Shown here piece by piece: positions 1 to 8,464 of a stretch of 64,000 nucleotides of DNA. Within the stretch, counting starts at the first letter, position 1, and every line of letters starts with the position of its first letter. The notes below the pieces were generated by a model. That model had not been told where the DNA came from. It was given only the letters and a program-made list of their open reading frames with translations, and did no database searches. The translations under genes and the position numbers were made by a program. The stretch is from Acidovorax sp. CCYZU-2555 (GTDB lineage: Bacteria; Pseudomonadota; Gammaproteobacteria; Burkholderiales; Burkholderiaceae_C). The stretch is taken from NCBI RefSeq assembly GCF_018413525.1, contig NZ_JAHCDD010000022.1, positions 1 through 64,000 on the forward strand, written 5' to 3'.

Positions 1-3000
1 CCAGGCCTTGGGTGCCGGTCAGACCCTGACCGAAACGCGTGAAGTGGTGACGGCCGACGGCACCAAGTCGAACGTGGTCATCACCATCAATGGCACCAAT
101 GACGTTCCCACCCTGGGCACGGGCGTTGCTGCCGTGACGGAAGACGTCAATGTGGTCGGCGGCAAGCTGTCGACTTCAGGCACGGTCACGATCAGCGATG
201 TCGATGCCGGCGAAAGCAGCTTCAAGGCGGGTGCAGCGTTCACCAGCACCACGGGTGCGGCGCAGCTGGGCACGCTGGTGTTCAACACCGACGGCTCCTA
301 TAGCTACTCGGTGGACAACAGCAAGGTCCAGTACCTCAAGGCCGGTGAATCGGTGGTGGAGACCTATACCGTCACCAGCAAGGACAACTCGGCCACGACC
401 ACCATCAAGATCACCATCAATGGCACGAACGAAGCCCCGGTAGTGCAAGCCGTGACGGGTACGGCCCCTGAAGACAATACCGTGGCCATCGTGCTGCGCG
501 GTACCGATGAAGACGGCACCGTGGCGAGCTTCCAGCTCACCAGCCTGGCGGCCAACGGAACGTTCTACAAGGATTCGGCAGGCACGCAGGCGCTGACCAC
601 GTCGGATGTGATCAATGCGACCAGCAATGGCGCGACGATCTACTTCAAGCCCACGGCCGACTGGAGCGGAACGACCACGTTCAACTACAACGCCAAGGAC
701 AATCTGGGCCAGGTATCCGCCAGCACGGCGACGGGCACCATCACCGTGACGCCGGTGGCCGATACGCCGGTGGTGAATGTCCAGGTGGGCAGCGGATCGA
801 CGCCGGTGACGACATCGATCACCGCCACCACCGTGGGCGCCGCGAATGCCGGTCATACCATCACGGCGAAGAATGCCGACGGCGGCAATGCCTCCGTCAG
901 CGTCATCACTGGTACCAACCACGATGGCTTCGGTGTCGCGGGTGCGATCACCACCAACACGGCCGCCGCTTCGGAAGAACTGGCGGGCAACGGCACCAAA
1001 TCCGAATCGCTGACCATTGCCTTCAATGTGCCGGTCACCAAGATCACGGTGCAGTTCGCCTGGCTGGCGAGCGGCGAGCAGGCGCGCTATGTGATGTATG
1101 ACGAAGCCGGCAAAGTGATCAAGACGGCCACGGTGCAAGGTGTGACCGACACCGTCGATGAGCAGTTCTCGCTCACGGCCCCGGTCGGTACGACGATAGG
1201 AAAAATCGTGTTCGATGCTCCGCGCAACGGCGATGATTATCTGATCCACAAGGTGACGTATACGACGGCCTCCACCTATCCGCTGACCATCACCGCGGAT
1301 CCGCGCGATGTCGATCATTCGGAAAATATCTCCAAGGTCATCGTGGACGTACCCAAAGGTGTGACGCTGTCCGCGGGCAAGCCTGTCGCGGGCAGTGATA
1401 CCCAGTGGGAATTGCCGCTGGAAAGCAATGGCAGCTACTCGGTGAGTGTGAATGGCACGACCAAGGCGGTCACCATCACCGGCTTGAGCATGACCGTGCC
1501 CGAGAACGTCAGCGTGGGCGAGATCAAGGTGACTGCCACCGCCAAGGATGGCGAGAGCAGTACCGCGGATGCGACCTATAGCTACAAGGGACCGCTCGCG
1601 ACCAATGACGTCAATACGGCGACATTGACTTCGGAAAACGTCACTCCGGCGAGCACTGCGACCTTGGCCACGTTTACCGGCAATAACGAGAGCAACCCAT
1701 GGAGGTTCAGCAACAGCACCAGCACGTATGCGACCAAGACCAATGCGGCTTTCACGAACAACAGCGCGCTGAGCACTGATCAAGGCAAGTGGCTGGTCAG
1801 CACCGTCTCGGGCAACGGCCGTGTCGATGCCAACCGCAGCGACGACCAGGTTCTCGTACTGACCGACCGCAATGGACAGAGCGGTGGCGATGCGAAGCTG
1901 GTGACACCGACCTACAGCGTGACCACCGCGGGAACGACGCTGCAGTTCGAGGTGAAGAATGTCAATGGCCTGACCGGTGGCAACGCCGATAGCGCCACCT
2001 GGCAGCTCTTCAAGAGCACGAATGGCGGCACCAGTTGGTCTGCGGCCGAACAGGGTGGGGACATCACCGCAAAGGGCATCATCACCACTGGGGCGCTGGA
2101 AGCGAACACCGCTTACCGTATCGTCATGACGGTGCGTGAAGGCTATACGGATGCGGGGGACGCCAACAATGCCACCGTGAGCTTCGATAACTTCCAGGCC
2201 AATATTGCGGCCTCGGCCGAAATCAAGTGGAGCAGCTCGGCAATCAGCGGCTCGGTCACGTCCAATGACATGCTGGGCACGCAGGGCGAAACCTCGACGC
2301 TGTCGGTGTTCAACGGTACGTCCTGGGTCAATGCCGCTGCCGGTGGCACCACGGTCAGCGGCAGCTACGGCACCTTGGTGCTCAAGAGCGATGGTTCCTA
2401 TACCTACACTCCGAAGGCCAGCGCCGAAGGTGCGGGCCAGGTCGAGCACTTCGCATACAAGCTGACCCAGGCCGATGGCGATACCGCGACGGCGAATCTC
2501 GACATCACCATCAATGCGACCGGTCCGGGCGCGACGAGCATGTCGTCCGCGCGCATGGCCATGTTCAGCATGGAGACCAGCGAGCATGAAGTCCACAGCA
2601 CGACCGGCAACGACACGCTGCTGGGTACGGCTGAAGACGACCTGTTCGTCTGGCACCAGGGCGATGCCGGTACGGTCGGGCGTCCGGTCACCGATGTGGT
2701 GAAGAACTTCGGCACCTCGGGCAACGACAAGCTCGATCTGGCCGATCTGCTGCAAGGCGAAGAGGCCTCCAGCGATCTGAGCAAGTTCCTGCACCTCGAG
2801 ACCCGCACCGAAGCCGATGGCAAGACCATCGATACGGTGATCAATGTCTCGACCGCGGGTACGCTGGATGCGGCAGGCAATGGCTTCAATCAGCAGATCC
2901 TGGTCGAGGGCGTGAACCTGACGGGCACCAGCCATGATCAGAACACCATGATCAAGGAGCTGATCGAGCAGGGCAAGCTGAAGATCGACCACAGCGGCAG

Positions 3001-3004
3001 CTGA
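1..3004 (+). CDS. Large VCBS-repeat adhesin, type I secreted (LapA/BapA-like), C-terminal part
   Basis: The gene is cut by the left edge of the window; the frame is open from base 2, and about 1000 C-terminal residues are visible. The first ~140 residues form a VCBS-type bacterial Ig-like repeat (ITINGTND ... DGSYSYSVDN ... ITINGTNEAP). A cadherin/Ig-like module follows (PEDNTVAIVLRGTDEDG), and another VCBS-like unit lies near residues 750-840. The last ~130 residues (GNDTLLGTAEDDLFVWHQGD, then VKNF and NDKLDLADLL) match the C-terminal target region of type I-secreted RTX-like adhesins. Composition is rich in Thr, Ser, Gly and Asn with no Cys, as expected of a surface protein. The lapG and lapD homologues directly downstream argue that this is the LapA-type adhesin retained on the outer membrane for biofilm formation. 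The N-terminal retention module and protease site are outside the window, as are the lapBCE secretion genes. Confidence 0.9.
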   Translation, partial: QALGAGQTLTETREVVTADGTKSNVVITINGTNDVPTLGTGVAAVTEDVNVVGGKLSTSGTVTISDVDAGESSFKAGAAFTSTTGAAQLGTLVFNTDGSYSYSVDNSKVQYLKAGESVVETYTVTSKDNSATTTIKITINGTNEAPVVQAVTGTAPEDNTVAIVLRGTDEDGTVASFQLTSLAANGTFYKDSAGTQALTTSDVINATSNGATIYFKPTADWSGTTTFNYNAKDNLGQVSASTATGTITVTPVADTPVVNVQVGSGSTPVTTSITATTVGAANAGHTITAKNADGGNASVSVITGTNHDGFGVAGAITTNTAAASEELAGNGTKSESLTIAFNVPVTKITVQFAWLASGEQARYVMYDEAGKVIKTATVQGVTDTVDEQFSLTAPVGTTIGKIVFDAPRNGDDYLIHKVTYTTASTYPLTITADPRDVDHSENISKVIVDVPKGVTLSAGKPVAGSDTQWELPLESNGSYSVSVNGTTKAVTITGLSMTVPENVSVGEIKVTATAKDGESSTADATYSYKGPLATNDVNTATLTSENVTPASTATLATFTGNNESNPWRFSNSTSTYATKTNAAFTNNSALSTDQGKWLVSTVSGNGRVDANRSDDQVLVLTDRNGQSGGDAKLVTPTYSVTTAGTTLQFEVKNVNGLTGGNADSATWQLFKSTNGGTSWSAAEQGGDITAKGIITTGALEANTAYRIVMTVREGYTDAGDANNATVSFDNFQANIAASAEIKWSSSAISGSVTSNDMLGTQGETSTLSVFNGTSWVNAAAGGTTVSGSYGTLVLKSDGSYTYTPKASAEGAGQVEHFAYKLTQADGDTATANLDITINATGPGATSMSSARMAMFSMETSEHEVHSTTGNDTLLGTAEDDLFVWHQGDAGTVGRPVTDVVKNFGTSGNDKLDLADLLQGEEASSDLSKFLHLETRTEADGKTIDTVINVSTAGTLDAAGNGFNQQILVEGVNLTGTSHDQNTMIKELIEQGKLKIDHSGS

Positions 3005-3185
3005 TGCAAAGCGCCACGCAGGGCTGGATGACAACCGCCCCGTGGCGCCGCGCAGGCGAAAGCGTTGCGCCCCAATGTCAATGGGATTGGTTACAGTAGT
3101 GCGCTATCCACGCTGCTGTTTCAGCATTTCCGCAGGCGTCCGGGCCGGAGAACGGCGGGCGCAGGCTTCTGACAGTGCCTTTCCA

Positions 3186-3902
3186 TTGAGCCGTTTGCCT
3201 TGCCCTTCGCCGCCGCGCCCTTTGCGTCTATCGCGCAGGGCGTTGCTTGGCTATGGCGCGGCGGCCGTGGGGCTGTGCGCCTTGCGGTCCGCTTCGGATG
3301 CTATCGCGTTGGACTTCGACGCCGCGCGGCTGCAGACCAGCATGCAGTCGCGTTATGGCGCCAAAGGCGCGCAGGCGCTGCGCCAGTGGCTGGACATGCT
3401 GCAGCAGCAGGCCGGCAAGCCGCTGCAGCAGCAGTTGCCCGCGGTCAACCAGTTCTGGAACCGGGCCGTGGTGCAAACGGAAGACAGCGTGCTCTGGTCG
3501 CAGCCCGACTACTGGGCGACGCCCGTGGAAACGCTGGGCCGTGGCGCTGGCGACTGCGAGGACTATGTGATCGGCAAGTATTTCTCGCTGCTGCGTCTGG
3601 GCGTGGCCGAAGAGAATCTGCGCCTGATCTATGTCCGCGCGCGCATGGGCGGAGTGGGCAGCACGCAGAGCGTGGCGCACATGGTGTTGGGCCATTACAC
3701 GACGCCGACGGCCGAGCCGCTGGTACTGGACAGCATGCTGGACCCCATCCTGCCGTCGAGCCAGCGCCGTGATCTGACGCCTGTGTTCAGCTTCAATGCC
3801 CAGGGCGTGTACGTGGCCGGAGCGCAGCCGTCGCCGGTGGAACGCATCACGCGCTGGAGCGATCTGCTGGCGCGCATGCGGCAGGAAGGATTTTTGCCAT
3901 GA
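3186..3902 (+). CDS. lapG: LapG-like periplasmic transglutaminase-like cysteine protease
   Basis: Bacterial transglutaminase-like cysteine protease that, in the family, cleaves the N-terminus of the LapA adhesin and frees it from the cell surface. The catalytic triad is visible as Cys124 (GAGDCEDY), His165 (AHMVLG) and Asp182 (LDSML), counted from the TTG at 3186. A twin-arginine-like signal (LSRRALLGYG then a hydrophobic stretch to DAIA) precedes the mature domain LDFDAARLQ. The start is uncertain. The frame is open back to a GTG at 3042, with ATGs at 3075 and 3081, but a promoter-like stretch near 3085-3110 and the position of the signal peptide favour a later start. It lies between the adhesin and lapD, the usual order of this regulatory set. 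It ends 55 bases before the lapD start. Confidence 0.88.
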   Translation: MSRLPCPSPPRPLRLSRRALLGYGAAAVGLCALRSASDAIALDFDAARLQTSMQSRYGAKGAQALRQWLDMLQQQAGKPLQQQLPAVNQFWNRAVVQTEDSVLWSQPDYWATPVETLGRGAGDCEDYVIGKYFSLLRLGVAEENLRLIYVRARMGGVGSTQSVAHMVLGHYTTPTAEPLVLDSMLDPILPSSQRRDLTPVFSFNAQGVYVAGAQPSPVERITRWSDLLARMRQEGFLP

Positions 3903-3957
3903 ATCACATGGTGCACGCACAGGCCGATGCATGGCCAGGCACAGAGAGGGCCGCAAG

Positions 3958-5928
3958 ATGTCTTTGTTGAAACAACTTTTGATCAGCGTGACCGTGGCGA
4001 TCGCGGCCATTCTGATCGGCACGCTGGCCTTCAGCATCGAAGCCGCGCGCGAATATCTCGACGGGCAGCTGCAGTCCGAAGGCGAGAACGCGGCATCGTC
4101 GCTGGCCTTGTCGCTGTCGCAACCCGCCAATCAGGACCCCGTCACGCGCGAGCTGCTGATGATGGCCTTGTTCGACAGCGGGCAGTTCAAGCTGATACGC
4201 CTGAAGTCGCCGCAAGGGCAGACCCTGTTCGAACGCACACGAGGAGGCCAGGCGCGTGAAGAGAGCAAACCGGCGCGCGAGCGCGTTCCTCAATGGTTTG
4301 CCGCGGCCTTGCCGCTGCACCAGGCCACGGCCGAGCGCGCCATCAGCGACGGCTGGACTCAGGTGGGCCAGCTCACGCTCGAAGTCGATGACAGCTATGC
4401 GCGCGAGGCGCTGTGGGGCAGCAGTGTGCGCACGGCCACGCTGGTGGTGGGCGCCGGCCTGGCCTGGGCGCTGTTCGTGGTGCTGTTGCTGCAGTGGTTT
4501 CGCAAGGTGCTGCAGCGCGAGATCGCGAGCCAGGTGCGCGCGATCGATGGCGGCAGCGGTGCGCAGCCCGCCGCCCCCCGCCCTGACCGGTCGTTCGCTG
4601 CCGAGCTTATGCCCGTGGTGCGCGCGATTGCCGATACGCGCGAGCGCGTGCAGGCCACATCGATGGAGCAGATCGCGCGCATCGAATCGCTGGAGCTCGA
4701 AGTCAACTGCGACCCCGGCACGCAATTGCCCAATCGCAAGTATTTCGTCAATGAACTGCGCCGCGCGCTCAGCGGTGACGCCGGCCGGGTGGCGCACGGC
4801 TATGTGATGCTGTTTCGCCAATGGGATCTGGTGGCGCTCAATGCCCAGATGTCGCGCGCCAGCGCCGATGCCTGGCTGGCTTCGGTGGTCGAACATGTGG
4901 GCCAGGTGCTCAAGGACCATGCCGAAGCCGGGCCGCAATTGGCGCGGCTCAATGGGTCTGACTTCGTGGTGCTGATGCCCGCGCTGGCCGGGCCGCAGGC
5001 GATGTCGCTGGTGCAGCAGATCCGCCAGGTGCTGCTGTCGATGCGCGTACGGCTCGCGGGCGGGCAGTGGTGCCGCTGGAGTTTTGCGCTGACCGATTAC
5101 TCGCCGTCGAGTTCGGTCACCGGCGTGCTGTCGCGCCTCGACTACGGGCTGATGCGCGCCGAAAGTTCGGGCCAGGCAGAAGTCGAATACGTGGCCTATG
5201 GCGATGAGGAAGTGGTCTCGAACATGGCGGGCGAAACGCTGTGGCGGCAGATGCTGATCACGGCACTCGAAGCCCAGGGCATGTTGTCGCTGGCCGTGCA
5301 GCCGTTGGCTCTGAACGGTACGGAACGCACGCTGATGCGCAATGAAGCCTCGCTGACGCTGAATGCGGCATCGGGCGAGACCATGATGGGCTCGCTCTTT
5401 TTGCCGGTGGCCGTGCGCCTGGGGCTGTCGGCCGACTTCGATCTGCGCGCCGTGGCGCTGGGCCTGTCCTGGCTGGAACAGCAGGCGGATGCCGAACTGG
5501 TGGTGCGCATCTCTTTGCCTTCGCTGGCCCAGCCCGATTTCCTGGCGCGTCTGCGCGAAGTGCTGCAGACCGCGCCGCGCCTGCAGCGACTGTGCCTGGA
5601 ACTCGACGCGCATGGCCTGGTCGCCTATCCGCAGGAAGTCGCCGAGTTCTGCAATGCGATGGCGCTGGCCGGTGCGGGCGTGGGCCTGCGCCGCCTCGAC
5701 CAGCAACCCATGGCGCTGCCGCATCTGCACACGCTCGCGCTGCGCTATGTGAAGCTGGGTGGCGATTTCGCCGAGCAATCCTGGCAAAGCCCGGGCGCGC
5801 TGCATCTGCTGCAGGCCATGCTGCAGACCGCGGCCACGCTGGGCATTCAGGTGGTGGTGACCGACTCCGTGAACGGCGAGACCTTGCGCATGCTGCACGC
5901 GCACGATGTGCTGATGCCCGCAATTTGA
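3958..5928 (+). CDS. lapD: LapD-like inner-membrane c-di-GMP receptor (degenerate GGDEF-EAL)
   Basis: Inner-membrane receptor that in the family binds c-di-GMP through a degenerate EAL domain and sequesters LapG on its periplasmic side, so the adhesin stays on the surface. About 656 residues: a first membrane helix at ~7-27, a periplasmic LapD/MoxY-type domain, a second helix at ~158-181, a short HAMP-like linker, a GGDEF-like domain whose signature reads GSDFV (~330), and an EAL-like domain (~425-650) whose EAL motif is replaced by AVQPL. Loss of both catalytic signatures fits a receptor without cyclase or phosphodiesterase activity. The ATG at 3958 was chosen because an AGAGGG ribosome-binding site precedes it and it begins directly with the membrane helix (MSLLKQLLISV). 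It was probably transcribed with lapG. Confidence 0.92.
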   Translation: MSLLKQLLISVTVAIAAILIGTLAFSIEAAREYLDGQLQSEGENAASSLALSLSQPANQDPVTRELLMMALFDSGQFKLIRLKSPQGQTLFERTRGGQAREESKPARERVPQWFAAALPLHQATAERAISDGWTQVGQLTLEVDDSYAREALWGSSVRTATLVVGAGLAWALFVVLLLQWFRKVLQREIASQVRAIDGGSGAQPAAPRPDRSFAAELMPVVRAIADTRERVQATSMEQIARIESLELEVNCDPGTQLPNRKYFVNELRRALSGDAGRVAHGYVMLFRQWDLVALNAQMSRASADAWLASVVEHVGQVLKDHAEAGPQLARLNGSDFVVLMPALAGPQAMSLVQQIRQVLLSMRVRLAGGQWCRWSFALTDYSPSSSVTGVLSRLDYGLMRAESSGQAEVEYVAYGDEEVVSNMAGETLWRQMLITALEAQGMLSLAVQPLALNGTERTLMRNEASLTLNAASGETMMGSLFLPVAVRLGLSADFDLRAVALGLSWLEQQADAELVVRISLPSLAQPDFLARLREVLQTAPRLQRLCLELDAHGLVAYPQEVAEFCNAMALAGAGVGLRRLDQQPMALPHLHTLALRYVKLGGDFAEQSWQSPGALHLLQAMLQTAATLGIQVVVTDSVNGETLRMLHAHDVLMPAI

Positions 5929-6000
5929 GCGCAAAGCCAAAAAAGTGCGGAGTTTCCTCGGAGCCCCAATTTATGCTGCTATACTTGCGGCTTCAACGAC

Positions 6001-6077
6001 AGGCGCGTAGCTCAGCTGGTTAGAGCACCACCTTGACATGGTGGGGGTCGTTGGTTCGAGTCCAATCGCGCCTACCA
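6001..6077 (+). tRNA. tRNA-Val (GAC)
   Basis: A 77-nt cloverleaf with encoded CCA. The acceptor stem pairs AGGCGCG (6001-6007) with CGCGCCT (6067-6073), discriminator A6074, CCA 6075-6077. The anticodon loop reads CTTGACATG with anticodon GAC, and the T-loop TTCGAGT is intact. A TATACT -10 box lies at 5980-5985. No other tRNA is adjacent. Confidence 0.97.
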
Positions 6078-6090
6078 AATAACCATTGGT

Positions 6091-6127
6091 AAAAAGCCTT
6101 CTAGATCAACGGTCTAGAAGGCTTTTT
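6091..6127 (+). terminator. Strong rho-independent terminator after tRNA-Val
   Basis: Perfect 15-bp inverted repeat: AAAAAGCCTTCTAGA (6091-6105) and TCTAGAAGGCTTTTT (6113-6127), 7-nt loop, ending in a T run. It sits 13 bases after the tRNA. Confidence 0.93.
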
Positions 6128-6242
6128 CTTTTGTGTTTTCGTTGTCTGGGGGCTGGAGTTATCACGAATCTTTTATGTTTGCGTGAGGACTTCGGGAGGT
6201 CGTCTCTATAAGCTGGGAAGGTCCCATCCACAAAGGCCACCC

Positions 6243-6737
6243 ATGACCACCCGACGCCACCTTTTGCTTGGCACGGCCGCCGCCGCTGCTCTTTCGGCCG
6301 GTCTGTTCCAGCGCCGCGCCACGGCCGCGGGCGCCGCGCAAGTCTTCGAAGTCAGCTACACCGATGCGCAGTGGCGCGCGCGGCTCAGCCCGCAGCAGTA
6401 TGCGGTGCTGCGCCAGGAAGACACGGAGCGACCGGGCAGCAGCCCGCTCGATAAGGAGCATCGCGCGGGCATCTTTGCCTGCGCCGGCTGTGCCTTGCCG
6501 CTGTTCGCATCGACCACCAAGTTTGATAGCGGAACGGGCTGGCCCAGCTTCTGGAAGCCCTTGGACAATGCCGTTGCCACACGCAGTGACAGGAGCTTCG
6601 GCGCAGTGCGCACCGAGGTGCACTGCAGGCGCTGTGGCGGGCATCTGGGCCATGTCTTCGACGACGGACCGCGCCCTACGGGACTGCGCTATTGCATGAA
6701 TGGTGTGTCGCTGGCCTTCATGCCCAAGCCGGCCTGA
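6243..6737 (+). CDS. msrB: Exported peptide-methionine (R)-S-oxide reductase MsrB
   Basis: Reduces methionine-R-sulfoxide in oxidised proteins. 164 residues. The N-terminus MTTRRHLLLGTAAAAALSAG is a twin-arginine-type signal, so the enzyme probably works in the periplasm. Zinc-binding CxxC pairs are at Cys80/Cys83 (CAGC) and Cys128/Cys131 (CRRC). The catalytic Cys151 lies in RYCMNGVSL, the classic MsrB C-terminal motif, and TGWPSFW is also typical. The ATG at 6243 directly precedes the signal peptide; the frame is open further upstream but without family similarity. No MsrA is fused or adjacent. The next gene, convergent, is a thioredoxin-fold protein that could supply electrons (inference). 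Confidence 0.93.
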   Translation: MTTRRHLLLGTAAAAALSAGLFQRRATAAGAAQVFEVSYTDAQWRARLSPQQYAVLRQEDTERPGSSPLDKEHRAGIFACAGCALPLFASTTKFDSGTGWPSFWKPLDNAVATRSDRSFGAVRTEVHCRRCGGHLGHVFDDGPRPTGLRYCMNGVSLAFMPKPA

Positions 6738-6873
6738 GCCGCCGACAACCATCTGAACCGGTGCCGCCGCTTTCACGGCCTGTTGCGATCTGCGCAGCCG
6801 GGGTGCGCGGGCCATGCGCAGTCCCGTTGTGGTCAGTGTGTTCAAGTTGAACTGCGGCCCGACTCAGCAACAG

Positions 6874-7476
6874 TCAGCGGCGCGGCGCCTGATCGAGAAC
6901 GCGTGCAAAGCTGTTGATGGTGCCGTCGTACTTGATCTTCACGCCATCCAGGAAAAAGCTGGGCGTTCCCTTGATGTCGAAATCGTTGTAAGCCTGATCG
7001 GTCAGGCGCTGCAGCGCCCGCTGGTGGTCCGAATTCTTCATGGCGCGGTCGTAGGCCGCGCGGTCCACGCCCGATTGCGCGGCCACTTCGCGCAGCAATT
7101 TTTCCCTGTCCTTGGCGGCCATGATCTCGCTGCGTTTCTCCCGAAAGCGCGCGAGCGTCGCATCCCTGCGCATCAGGCCGCCGGCATCGGCGATCAGCAG
7201 GATTGCGCCATCGACGGCATTGTTCATGGTCGGGCGCACCGAAACCCTGAGTCGGCCGCTGTCGACGTAGCGCGATTTGATCAGCGGCAGCACCTGCTCC
7301 TCGAAGCGAATGCAGGGCGGGCAGGTGGGCGAGCTGTAGACAATCAGCGTGGACGGCGCATTGCTGGCACCGATGAAGCGATCGGGAATGCCGTCGGGCT
7401 GCATCAGCGAAGCCGCGCATGCCGTGCCTGCAAGGCCCATGCACAGGGCGATGAAAAGAAGAATTCTGGTCTTCAT
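6874..7476 (-). CDS. Periplasmic thioredoxin-fold protein, DsbA/DsbG-like
   Basis: 200 residues with an N-terminal signal (MKTRILLFIALCMGLAGTAC), a CPPC redox motif at Cys52-Cys55 (SSPTCPPCIRF) and a cis-proline motif GTPSFFLDG near the end. A helical insertion between them is as in the DsbA/DsbG superfamily. It would form, reduce or isomerise disulfides in the periplasm. The CPPC pair differs from the CPHC of E. coli DsbA, so the direction of its redox activity cannot be assigned. It converges with the exported MsrB gene. Confidence 0.8.
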   Translation of the reverse strand: MKTRILLFIALCMGLAGTACAASLMQPDGIPDRFIGASNAPSTLIVYSSPTCPPCIRFEEQVLPLIKSRYVDSGRLRVSVRPTMNNAVDGAILLIADAGGLMRRDATLARFREKRSEIMAAKDREKLLREVAAQSGVDRAAYDRAMKNSDHQRALQRLTDQAYNDFDIKGTPSFFLDGVKIKYDGTINSFARVLDQAPRR

Positions 7477-7631
7477 GTATTGGAAACAGCCCGGAGTTCC
7501 AGCCTCCGTTGTTTCGAAAATGGCCGGTATTCAAAGCTTGATGGGATTAAGAGCTGGTGGCCTCGCCGGTGGCTTGGCGCGTGCGCAGTGGCGGATGCTA
7601 GGACGCTCTTGCGCTTGCAGCCATCGGGGGC

Positions 7632-7653
7632 AACCCGTGGTTTCTTGCGGGTT
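7632..7653 (-). terminator. Possible terminator hairpin after the TetR gene
   Basis: AACCCG (7632-7637) pairs with CGGGTT (7648-7653) across a 10-nt loop, just beyond the stop of the minus-strand TetR gene. There is no clear T run, so this is weak. The rest of 7477-7662 shows no other feature. Confidence 0.35.
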
Positions 7654-7662
7654 TCAACTCCG

Positions 7663-8295
7663 TCAGGCGCCGGGCTGATCGCTCTCTGAGAGCAGCAGCG
7701 CGCCGGCGATCAACGCCTGCATGCCGCGCGTGAATTCCACTTCCATCTCGGCTTCTTCGAGGGCCCGGTCCGCATCGACCACGGGCTCCTGCGCCGCCAC
7801 CGAATACACCGTGTCGGCGGCCGCAAAGCAATGGAATGCCACCGTTGCCAGCAGCCACTGCGCGCGCTCCTGCGCAATGCCGTAGGCCTGCGCGATGTGG
7901 CGCTGGTGCGATTGGATCTTCTCGATGACCGCTTCGGATGCCGCCATGCGGCGCAGCATGTAGGGCGTCACGCCCGGATGCGCCTTGACGAATTCCTGTA
8001 TCGAGGCACTGAACACCGTCAGGTATGCCCCCAGCGCCTCAGGCTCGTTGCCCAGGGCCTGGGGAATCTTCCAGCGGCGGATGATTTCGTCGGCTACCAG
8101 CTGCTTGAGCGCTTCCAGGCTGGCCACATGCTTGTACAGCGCCATGTGGCTCACGCCCAGCGCGCAGGCCACGCCGACAAAAGTGATGTTGCGCAGTCCC
8201 AGCGCGATGCCCGCATCGGCGATGCGCGCATGGGTGATGGAGGGCGGGCGGCCGCGGCCGCGCGCGGGGGGGAGGGATGTTGTTTCCATGTTCAT
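7663..8295 (-). CDS. TetR-family transcriptional regulator
   Basis: 210 residues. The N-terminal helix-turn-helix (~20-65: RIADAGIALGLRNITFVGVA then ALGVSHMALYKHV) is of TetR type, followed by a helical ligand-binding domain without recognisable signature. It is divergent from the siderophore-uptake operon, with a perfect palindrome between the two genes. By position it most likely represses itself and the operon; the inducer is unknown. Confidence 0.85.
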   Translation of the reverse strand: MNMETTSLPPARGRGRPPSITHARIADAGIALGLRNITFVGVACALGVSHMALYKHVASLEALKQLVADEIIRRWKIPQALGNEPEALGAYLTVFSASIQEFVKAHPGVTPYMLRRMAASEAVIEKIQSHQRHIAQAYGIAQERAQWLLATVAFHCFAAADTVYSVAAQEPVVDADRALEEAEMEVEFTRGMQALIAGALLLSESDQPGA

Positions 8296-8322
8296 TTCAG
8301 TGGGGCAGGACTACAGCATCTT

Positions 8323-8349
8323 AATTAGTTTAGTATGATGCAACTAATT
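8323..8349. promoter_or_regulatory. Probable TetR operator between tetR-like gene and ABC operon
   Basis: Perfect inverted repeat AATTAGTT (8323-8330) and AACTAATT (8342-8349) with an 11-nt spacer containing TAGTATGAT. It is 28 bases upstream of the TetR start and 116 upstream of the first ABC gene. It is AT-rich in an otherwise GC-rich stretch, the usual layout of a TetR operator overlapping divergent promoters. Confidence 0.6.
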
Positions 8350-8464
8350 CCGATTCTCAATTACGTACCGTGTCTTCGTCGCTTCTTCATTGGCCGCCAT
8401 TCTGCGCGGTAACGGGGTTCTCCGACCCTTGCATGTCCGTGTCGAACGCGGCGCCGGCGTTCCC

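Noticed and set aside
176-3034. 952-codon minus-strand frame opposite the adhesin
   Set aside because: The plus-strand frame has VCBS repeats and a type I secretion tail. The antisense product is low-complexity and Arg-rich.
8351-8361. Fur box before the ABC uptake operon
   Set aside because: Only one half-site (GATTCTCAAT) is present; the other half does not match, unlike the four palindromes at the sigma genes.
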